Assembly (NCBI GenBank): GCA_903958995.1
Contig: CAJBVG010000166.1
Span: 1-13,093 of the forward strand
From: an uncultured bacterium
Lineage (GTDB): Bacteria; Bacteroidota; Bacteroidia; Sphingobacteriales; Sphingobacteriaceae
Length of the DNA: 13,093 nt
Direction: 5' to 3'
Shown here piece after piece: positions 7,704 through 13,093 of this stretch. A model generated the notes under the pieces. The model saw only the letters and a list, made by a program, of their open reading frames with translations, was not told the origin of the DNA and made no database searches. Position 1 is the stretch's first letter. Every line of letters begins with the position of its first letter. A program made the translations under genes and the position numbers.

Positions 7704-7805
7704 ATGGAATTATCTCACACCATCATTTTATTAACTGCATTTGCTGCACTACTCGCTTTTTATTTCAGCCCATACGACATAAACGTAGGTGAAGAAGATG
7801 AGTAA
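7704..7805 (+). CDS. Putative 33-aa single-pass membrane microprotein
   Basis: This short reading frame (ATG 7704, TAA 7803-7805) encodes 33 residues. A polar start (MELSHT) is followed by a hydrophobic stretch IILLTAFAALLAFYF (7-21) long enough for one membrane helix, then SPYDINVG and an acidic end EEDE. It resembles small membrane proteins with one helix and an acidic tail. It stops 12 bp before the phosphoesterase ATG, and a perfect -7 element ends 4 bp before its ATG. Position and amphipathic layout argue for a real gene; I recognise no family. It could instead be a leader ORF controlling the next gene, or a chance ORF. A rival 7-codon frame (ATG 7798) overlapping its end is unlikely to be meaningful. 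Confidence 0.5.
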   Translation: MELSHTIILLTAFAALLAFYFSPYDINVGEEDE

Positions 7806-7817
7806 ATCTAAGAACGC

Positions 7818-8660
7818 ATGATCAAAAGACCTGTCGATATTGTCGTAATATCTGACGTCCATTTAGGCACTTACGGTTGCCGAGCAAAAGAGTTATTAAA
7901 GTACTTAAAGAGCGTACAACCTGGTATGCTTATTCTAAATGGCGACATTATTGATATGTGGCAATTTAGTAAAAGGTATTTCCCAGAGAACCATTTAAAA
8001 GTTATTCGTCGAATACTAAAATACGTTACAGCAGATGTTCCCGTTTATTACCTAACCGGTAATCATGATGAAATGCTAAGAAAATTTGCAGATTTCGATT
8101 TGGGGTCATTAAAACTTTGCAATAAACTAGTTCTTGAACTTGATGGTAAGAAAGCATGGATTTTCCATGGAGATGTATTTGACGTAACCATGCAATATTC
8201 TAAATTCCTAGCTAAATTAGGAGCTGTTGGATATGATACATTAATCTTAATTAATACATTCATAAACTTCATACTTGAAAAAACAGGTAGAGAGAAAATG
8301 AGTCTATCGAAGAAGATAAAGCAATCAGTTAAAGACGCCGTAAAATTTATAAATAGTTTTGAAGATACAGCAGGTAATATTGCCATCGAGAAAAAGTTTG
8401 ATTATGTTATTTGTGGTCATATTCACCAAGCAGAAATGAGAACGATTACTAATGAAAATGGTTCTGTGTTATATCTTAATTCAGGAGATTGGGTAGAGAG
8501 TTTAACGAGTCTTGAATACCATAATGGTGCTTGGAAAATTCATAAATTTGAAGATCATCAGTATCCAGAAATTACCGATGAAGAAGAAATAAAAGAAGAA
8601 AATTTAGATCTAAAAGGTAAATTAGATATTGGTCAATTATACAATACTTTAATTCAGTAG
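7818..8660 (+). CDS. LpxH-like calcineurin-fold metallophosphoesterase (UDP-2,3-diacylglucosamine diphosphatase family)
   Basis: This 280-aa protein has the full dimetal phosphoesterase motif set: SDVHLG (Asp13, His15), NGDIIDMWQF (Asp43, with DMW typical of LpxH relatives), GNHDE (Asn82, His83), FHGDVFD (His117) and CGHIHQAE (His201, His203). Proteins of this type in Bacteroidota are usually annotated as UDP-2,3-diacylglucosamine diphosphatase, which makes lipid X in lipid A synthesis at the inner face of the membrane. It is longer than the ~240 residues usual for LpxH, with an insert around 140-185 and an acidic, Lys/Glu-rich tail after about 250. Whether it is the true LpxH or a paralogue with another substrate is not decidable here, so no symbol is given. 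It follows the microprotein by 12 bp and precedes a glycosyltransferase by 56 bp. Confidence 0.88.
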   Translation: MIKRPVDIVVISDVHLGTYGCRAKELLKYLKSVQPGMLILNGDIIDMWQFSKRYFPENHLKVIRRILKYVTADVPVYYLTGNHDEMLRKFADFDLGSLKLCNKLVLELDGKKAWIFHGDVFDVTMQYSKFLAKLGAVGYDTLILINTFINFILEKTGREKMSLSKKIKQSVKDAVKFINSFEDTAGNIAIEKKFDYVICGHIHQAEMRTITNENGSVLYLNSGDWVESLTSLEYHNGAWKIHKFEDHQYPEITDEEEIKEENLDLKGKLDIGQLYNTLIQ

Positions 8661-8673
8661 TACAAAATCGCAG

Positions 8674-8713
8674 CATTTCGTCAATTCGAGCGAATTCGGT
8701 ACATTCGAGAAAC
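8674..8713. repeat. TTCG-rich intergenic repeat element
   Basis: The gap between the phosphoesterase stop and the next ATG carries four TTCG words in about 33 bp. ATTCGAG occurs twice (8684-8690 and 8703-8709), and AATTCG and CGAATT (8683-8688 and 8691-8696) form a close inverted pair. Its wording resembles, from memory, the GTCATTTCGAGCGAAGTCGAG-type intergenic elements common in Flavobacteriia, here in diverged form. It ends 3 bp before the glycosyltransferase ATG, so it would lie in the leader of that gene. Confidence 0.45.
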
Positions 8714-8716
8714 ACT

Positions 8717-9697
8717 ATGAAAATACTATACGCAATACAAGGTACTGGGAACGGGCATATTAGTCGTGCACGCGATTTCATTCCAGCACTTCAACAATTT
8801 GCTGATGTAGATATTTTAATTAGTGGAACACAAGTTGACGTTAGTCTACCTCAAGAAATTAAATATAAATTTAAAGGAGCAGGTTTTGTTTTTGGAAAAA
8901 GTGGTGGTGTTGATTATTGGGAAACATTTAAAAGTTTACATTTAATAGATTTAGTTCGAGACATATATAAACTCGACCTGAATCCATATGATATCATCAT
9001 TAATGATTTCGAACCCGTATCCGCTTGGGCTGCAAAAATCAAAAAGAAACAAGTGATTGCATTAAGTCATCAATCTTCTTTTCTTTCTAAAAAAACTCCA
9101 CGTCCTAATTTTAATGATGCCTTTGCAGAAGGTATACTAAAACATTACGCGCCTAGCACAAAACAAATTGCGTTCCATTTCGAAAAGTATGATGAGTTTA
9201 TTAATACTCCTATCATAAGAAAAGAAATTAGAAGTCTTTTGCCTGAAAATAAAGGGCATTACACGGTTTACTTGCCTGCTTATAGTGATAAGTTTTTAAT
9301 CAAGCACCTAGCAAAATTAGATAAAATTACTTGGCATGTATTTTCAAAACATGAGCATAAAGGTTTTGTAGTTGGAAATGTTATTGTACATCCTATACAC
9401 AATGAAAAGTTTAATGCGAGTTTAGCTGCTTGCGAAGGATTACTAACTGGCGGTGGATTTGAAGCCCCTGCAGAAGCACTATTCTTAGGGAAAAAAGTAT
9501 TATCAATACCAATGACTGGTCAATATGAACAAGCGTGTAATGCAGAAGCATTAAGGCGTTTAGGTGTTCCCGTAGTAAACCATATAGAGAATGATTTTAG
9601 TACTACCTTACACGATTGGATATATAACCAAGGTGTGGTAAGTGTAGATTTCCCTGATAATTTAGATGAAGTGGTAAAGAAGATTTTTTCGATTTAA
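8717..9697 (+). CDS. MJ1255/VC2487-type glycosyltransferase (GT-B fold)
   Basis: The 326-aa product matches the MJ1255-like glycosyltransferase family, distantly related to MurG and UDP-glycosyltransferases. The N-terminal loop IQGTGNGHISRA (7-18) is the glycine-rich acceptor-side motif. NDFEPVSAW (96-104) and SHQSSF (117-122) follow. The C-terminal donor-binding region has TGGGFEAPAEALFLGKK (244-260) and GQYEQACNAEAL (268-279), where a UDP-sugar would bind. No signal peptide is present, so it acts on the cytoplasmic side. It follows the LpxH-like gene by 56 bp, pointing to a shared role in envelope lipid or glycan synthesis. Donor and acceptor are unknown. Its stop overlaps the stop of the convergent DUF6427-like gene in the tetramer TTAA. 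Confidence 0.9.
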   Translation: MKILYAIQGTGNGHISRARDFIPALQQFADVDILISGTQVDVSLPQEIKYKFKGAGFVFGKSGGVDYWETFKSLHLIDLVRDIYKLDLNPYDIIINDFEPVSAWAAKIKKKQVIALSHQSSFLSKKTPRPNFNDAFAEGILKHYAPSTKQIAFHFEKYDEFINTPIIRKEIRSLLPENKGHYTVYLPAYSDKFLIKHLAKLDKITWHVFSKHEHKGFVVGNVIVHPIHNEKFNASLAACEGLLTGGGFEAPAEALFLGKKVLSIPMTGQYEQACNAEALRRLGVPVVNHIENDFSTTLHDWIYNQGVVSVDFPDNLDEVVKKIFSI

Positions 9698-10677
9698 TAC
9701 ATCTGAAAAAATAATGCGGATATAATCATCAATAAAATTAGCCCTTCCGAGATCCAATGTTTTTTTGCCACTAAAAAGTAGTACGAAAGAAATACTGCAA
9801 TGGGTGCCGCTAACAAAATAAAGTGATTGATACTAAACGTCGGTTTGATATAGAATGAACAAGCTGTAATGATTATCGAAAATATTAGTAGTTGCTGCGC
9901 TTTCCTAACCTGTAATACATTCTTATAGAAATTCTCTCTTAGCTTATTGAACGATACCACTAAAATTAATACCATCGGAATTAGTGGTAAGTAGTCACTG
10001 TTTCTTGGGAAAATATTGATTTGCCAATAATTCTTTAAAGGCTGCCAAAGGATATAAAAATCATCCCATCTATCAAACCAAAAGTAATAAAATGCCACAA
10101 AAAGGTAAGTCGTTATTGCACCCATAATACTAGATGCCCATTCTCGCCAATTAAATGGTCTAAAGAGTAATAGTGCAATCCAAACTAAAAGAATCCATGC
10201 AATAGCTGGGAAATAAAATAATGAAGCTATAGAAACGATTATGCCTAAATCGAAAGTTAAAATATTCGCTTGATTACTCTTATATAGTTTGAATAAGCGA
10301 ATGAAAATCCACAATTGAAAGAAGATAACTAAAATAGCTGCATTAAAAGTGAAGAAGGTCGGGAACATTCCTGTGATTACAATAAAAAGTAAAGCAGGCA
10401 AATGAGTGTTCTTAAATATTAAACTAAAATCATTTACAATTTTAGTCAACCATAAGGCCAATGCATAGAACAAGACAGTTGTAAATAATATATTAAAAAA
10501 TTTGTTGCCCCATAAGAATGCAAATTTACCAAACAGAAAAGTGCTAAAAGCTTCATTATAGTAAAATACAGGTATTGGTGCACTGTCTAGAAAATAGGGT
10601 AACCGTATGCCAACAGCAAGGATAAAGAGTATGACTAGATTAAAAGGGTTCTGAGTTTTAAATAATCGAACAAACAT
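9694..10677 (-). CDS. DUF6427-like multi-pass membrane protein
   Basis: The 327-aa product is almost entirely hydrophobic, with about nine or ten membrane helices spread over its length. It matches the Bacteroidota-specific DUF6427 type; the N-terminal KTQNPFNLVILFILAVGIRL and the mid-protein RPFNWREWASS loop are features I associate with it. Loops rich in Trp, Tyr and Phe (FYYFWFDRWDDFYILWQPL region, about 205-225) are unusual and may face the outer side. The function is unknown; the topology recalls GT-C or other polyprenyl-dependent enzymes, but no catalytic motif is clear. It starts 2 bp after the secreted-protein gene ends, so the two are one operon. The ATG at 10677 is the natural start; no better one lies within the short gap. 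Its stop is shared in TTAA with the convergent glycosyltransferase. Confidence 0.82.
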   Translation of the reverse strand: MFVRLFKTQNPFNLVILFILAVGIRLPYFLDSAPIPVFYYNEAFSTFLFGKFAFLWGNKFFNILFTTVLFYALALWLTKIVNDFSLIFKNTHLPALLFIVITGMFPTFFTFNAAILVIFFQLWIFIRLFKLYKSNQANILTFDLGIIVSIASLFYFPAIAWILLVWIALLLFRPFNWREWASSIMGAITTYLFVAFYYFWFDRWDDFYILWQPLKNYWQINIFPRNSDYLPLIPMVLILVVSFNKLRENFYKNVLQVRKAQQLLIFSIIITACSFYIKPTFSINHFILLAAPIAVFLSYYFLVAKKHWISEGLILLMIISALFFQMY

Positions 10678-10679
10678 AT

Positions 10680-12158
10680 TTAAAATGTAATTCGTATAAA
10701 GTTAGTTTTATTTTTTTGAATACAAGGAATGACTAATTGGTCCGCAGAAATTTGTTTCCCGCCTGCAGGCATTATTAATGTATTTTCATTCTCTTTCAGC
10801 AACACCTTCTCAGTCGTCTCGCCTTTATTATTTATCGAACAAGATAAAATGTCGGTGGCTTTTCTTATAAACTTATTATAGATCACATTCACTTTGTCTA
10901 CATCTAAATTGATAATGTATGATGAATAAAACCCAGCATCATCTTCGGATACCTGGTTTTTTCGAACAATAGACTCCCAATGTATCCTTCCCGTTGGATT
11001 AATGGAGAATAGTATAATGTTATCGTAATGGTAGGTATAGGATGTAGTATATAATTGATAATAGGAATTGTAGTTAGTCGACTCTGTTACATAATTAGAT
11101 TCAGCAACAAGTATAACCCCTCCATCTGTTCGTACAAGTATCTTATCTATATAATAGTTAATTAATTCCGTGCCTCTATTGATGGTTCTCTCGGAATTAA
11201 ACTCGTTCAAAAATTTTGCTTTAAAACTCTCTGTATAAATTCTAGGTTTAGCATTCAGATTATTTAAATTAATATTTGCATATACGATACCCGCTGAAGA
11301 AAAACTATTTAATTCTGAATAAAAACCAGCCATAACAATTTGATTATTGATGTAATCAAATTCCATTTTTATATCATTAATAAAGAATTTTTCTAATGAG
11401 ATGATGATTGGAATAAGCTTTGAATGATTAGGCTTTGCTATGTTTAAGGTATACTTCTTGTCTCTCAACATTTTTTTATCGAGATCTAAAGAAGTTAAAA
11501 TATATACATTAGAATCATTACATAATTTAAAATCATTTAGAAAAAGCACACCATCATAATATTCGGTTTTATACTTTGTGCTCCATATCGTTTGTAGCGT
11601 TGTGTCAAGTACTTTTACACTAATGCTTAACTTATCATTTTCTGATTCACTCTGTTTGTACATCGTAGCAAGCATCTTTTTGTTTTTGCTTTGGCGGATA
11701 TAAAATGTACCACGATTTCGTTTTTTATCAAATTGAATTTCATCTAACAAAACAGGAGGAGTATCTGGAACTCCTTTCTTTAAGTTGAACTTTTGGGCAA
11801 ACAATTCATTTTTGTTCGCTTCCTTATTGATGATGGCATAATATAGATACAAGCTATCATTCAAAAAACTGATGTCCTGTATTTCATGCTCACTACTATA
11901 AACATTTAAGGAGTAAGTCCAAATGGTTGCTAAATTATTATTGATAAAAGTAATGTCTACCTTATTGTCGCGTAAACGAAGTTGGTCCTGCTTATTGCCA
12001 AATGCCGATGTGCTTTTTAATACAAAGAAACCATTTTCATTTTGCCCAATAACTTTCATAAATGTTCGCTGAAATGATTTCTCAGGTGTTGCGAAATCTA
12101 CTTTTTGAGCAAAACTGGTGCTGGCAAATAAAAGGAATAGTATTGTTTTAAACTTCAT
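10680..12158 (-). CDS. Secreted or periplasmic protein of unknown function, probable beta-propeller-like
   Basis: I do not recognise a named family. The likely start is the ATG at 12158, not the upstream ATG at 12230, because it begins a clear Sec signal peptide (MKFKTILFLLFASTSFAQ) that the longer version would bury. The mature part has about 475 residues and no lipobox Cys. It is rich in beta-strand patterns, with recurring segments of the type 'strand, turn, VVL.T/W' such as LATIWTYSLN, LQTIWSTKYK and GRIHWESIVRKNQ. Each looks like a blade edge with a Trp, suggesting a WD/PQQ-like propeller. A Tyr/Ser/Thr-rich stretch (NYNSYYQLYTTSYTYHYDN) lies in the last third. The DUF6427-like gene begins 2 bp after the stop, implying a secreted partner and a membrane partner expressed together. 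The divergent promoter region is shared with purQ. Confidence 0.7.
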   Translation of the reverse strand: MKFKTILFLLFASTSFAQKVDFATPEKSFQRTFMKVIGQNENGFFVLKSTSAFGNKQDQLRLRDNKVDITFINNNLATIWTYSLNVYSSEHEIQDISFLNDSLYLYYAIINKEANKNELFAQKFNLKKGVPDTPPVLLDEIQFDKKRNRGTFYIRQSKNKKMLATMYKQSESENDKLSISVKVLDTTLQTIWSTKYKTEYYDGVLFLNDFKLCNDSNVYILTSLDLDKKMLRDKKYTLNIAKPNHSKLIPIIISLEKFFINDIKMEFDYINNQIVMAGFYSELNSFSSAGIVYANINLNNLNAKPRIYTESFKAKFLNEFNSERTINRGTELINYYIDKILVRTDGGVILVAESNYVTESTNYNSYYQLYTTSYTYHYDNIILFSINPTGRIHWESIVRKNQVSEDDAGFYSSYIINLDVDKVNVIYNKFIRKATDILSCSINNKGETTEKVLLKENENTLIMPAGGKQISADQLVIPCIQKNKTNFIRITF

Positions 12159-12284
12159 ATACACGAATGTACAAAATATCAGTTTTATAAAGCAGGATTT
12201 GATTTTAATAGAAATGGGAATTTCTAACAATTGCTACTTTATTAAATATTCATTCACAATATGGGTAATTATGCCTAGATGTTT

Positions 12285-12292
12285 TATATTTG
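12285..12292 (+). promoter_or_regulatory. -7 element for purQ
   Basis: TATATTTG matches TAnnTTTG exactly and ends 18 bp before the purQ ATG at 12311. It predicts a leader of roughly 14 nt. No clear -33 TTG was found 19-21 bp upstream. The element overlaps the alternative ATG at 12290, which argues against that longer start. Confidence 0.5.
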
Positions 12293-12310
12293 CACTTTAA
12301 TAGTATTCAG

Positions 12311-13003
12311 ATGAACAAATTCGGTGTAGTTGTATTCCCAGGGTCAAATTGCGATCAAGATATGGTGTATGTTTTGGAAACAATCATGCAACAAAAAGTT
12401 GTAAAATTATGGCACAAAGACCACGATTTGCAAGGTTGTGATTTTATCGTTTTACCTGGTGGATTTTCTTACGGAGATTATTTGAGATCTGGTGCAATTG
12501 CTCGTTTTTCACCAATTATGCAAGAGGTTGTTTCTTTTGCAAACAAAGGAGGAAACGTATTAGGTGTTTGTAATGGCTTTCAAATATTAGCGGAAGCGGG
12601 ATTAGTCCCGGGAGCATTATTACACAACGATTCCCGAAAATTCATTTGTAAAAATGTGCACTTGAAGTCGCAAACTTCAAATTCATTAATAACATCTCAA
12701 ATTGATCCGAATGCAGTATTGAAAATTCCTATCGCACACGGCGAAGGGAAATATTTTGCTTCTAACGATATTATCAAGTCATTAAATGATAATGACCAAG
12801 TGCTTTTCCGTTATTGCGATGAAAATGGAAACATCACCCCAGAATCAAACCCGAACGGAGCTATGGAAAACATTGCTGGTGTTTGCAACGCTGGTAGAAA
12901 TGTATTTGGAATGATGCCCCACCCAGAACGCGCAGCAGATGGAGAACTTTCAAATATCGACGGTAGAGTACTATTTGAGTCTATATTAGCGCTAACAGTA
13001 TAG
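12311..13003 (+). CDS. purQ: Phosphoribosylformylglycinamidine synthase subunit PurQ (glutaminase)
   Basis: PurQ hydrolyses glutamine and passes ammonia to PurL, so that FGAR becomes FGAM in purine synthesis. The 230 residues fit the small free-standing subunit. The N-terminal FGVVVFPGSNCDQD (4-17), the LPGGFSYGDYLRSGA stretch (48-62), the nucleophile Cys87 in GVCNGFQ, IAHGEGKY (141-148) and the catalytic HPERA (His204, Glu206) are all present and intact. The ATG at 12311 is chosen because the earlier in-frame ATG at 12290 overlaps the -7 element and adds a non-conserved MHFNSIQ. No purS or purL lies within the window, so the partner genes must be elsewhere or just downstream. A 17-bp tandem repeat begins at its stop codon. 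Confidence 0.96.
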   Translation: MNKFGVVVFPGSNCDQDMVYVLETIMQQKVVKLWHKDHDLQGCDFIVLPGGFSYGDYLRSGAIARFSPIMQEVVSFANKGGNVLGVCNGFQILAEAGLVPGALLHNDSRKFICKNVHLKSQTSNSLITSQIDPNAVLKIPIAHGEGKYFASNDIIKSLNDNDQVLFRYCDENGNITPESNPNGAMENIAGVCNAGRNVFGMMPHPERAADGELSNIDGRVLFESILALTV

Positions 13004-13086
13004 TGTTCGTCGGAGTATAGCGTTCGTCGGGAGTGTAGTGTTCGTCGGAGTGTAGCGTTCGTCGGAGTGTAGCGTTCGTCGGAGTG
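13001..13086. repeat. 17-bp tandem repeat beginning at the purQ stop codon
   Basis: Five units follow directly: 13001-13017, 13018-13035 (18 bp, one extra G), 13036-13052, 13053-13069 and 13070-13086. The consensus is TAGYGTTCGTCGGAGTG. The purQ stop TAG is the first three bases of unit 1. Y is T, C, T, C, C in order, and unit 1 ends GTA instead of GTG; the last two units are identical. The sequence is G/T-rich on this strand and has no long inverted repeat, so it is not an ordinary terminator. Non-repeat sequence resumes about 13087-13089, just before the window ends. Confidence 0.85.
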
Positions 13087-13093
13087 TCCTCAC

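Noticed and set aside
10761..10770. 10-bp perfect palindrome GCCTGCAGGC
   Set aside because: It lies inside the coding region of the secreted protein, is single, and is best explained by codon use.
12159..12230. 24-codon N-terminal extension of the secreted-protein gene
   Set aside because: The internal ATG at 12158 starts a textbook signal peptide; the extension would place it inside the protein and is not expected in a Sec substrate.
12290..12310. Upstream ATG adding seven residues to PurQ
   Set aside because: It overlaps the -7 promoter element TATATTTG, and PurQ proteins begin close to the KFGVVVFPGSN motif.
13001..13086. CRISPR array
   Set aside because: Units are contiguous 17-bp copies with no spacers, and no cas gene is near.

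Overview
The window comes from a member of the Bacteroidota, most likely Flavobacteriales or a close relative. The DNA is AT-rich. Shine-Dalgarno sites are largely absent. Three intergenic spots carry a perfect match to the Bacteroidota -7 promoter element TAnnTTTG. Several protein families are typical of the phylum: a DUF6427-like membrane protein, a large YfhO-type membrane protein, a DUF7033-like polysaccharide deacetylase, and an MJ1255-type glycosyltransferase beside an LpxH-like hydrolase. No plasmid, phage, IS, CRISPR, tRNA or rRNA signature was seen. This looks like chromosomal backbone with a surface-polysaccharide flavour at the left end.

Layout. Positions 1-1793 (+) hold the end of a polysaccharide gene cluster: a CatB-like hexapeptide O-acetyltransferase followed 7 bp later by a WbsX/GH99-like protein. 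A long imperfect hairpin (1793-1856) separates these from a convergent YfhO-type membrane glycosyltransferase (1856-4276, -). Across a 76-bp divergent spacer, a rightward run follows: deacetylase, upp (uracil salvage), YjjG-type nucleotidase and a DinB-fold protein (4353-7620). The next group starts with a perfect -7 element and a 33-codon membrane microprotein ORF. It continues with the LpxH-like metallophosphoesterase and the glycosyltransferase (7704-9697). That glycosyltransferase meets a leftward two-gene unit tail to tail, a secreted protein then a DUF6427-like protein (12158 down to 9694), and the two stop codons overlap. purQ (12311-13003, +) diverges from the secreted-protein gene and is followed directly by a 17-bp tandem repeat reaching almost to the window end.

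How the genes fit together. Three themes are visible: envelope and surface glycan work (acetyltransferase, WbsX, YfhO-type, deacetylase, LpxH-like, MJ1255-type glycosyltransferase); nucleotide metabolism (upp, the YjjG-type nucleotidase that dephosphorylates pyrimidine nucleotides, purQ); and poorly characterised envelope proteins (the 33-aa microprotein, the 492-aa secreted protein, the DUF6427-like protein).

The most unusual signal is non-coding. Four intergenic gaps or gene ends (1793, 6341, 8674, 13001) each carry a different short-word repeat or hairpin at or within about 15 bp of a stop codon. The best coding candidate for something undescribed is the microprotein at 7704, whose start codon lies about where transcription would begin.
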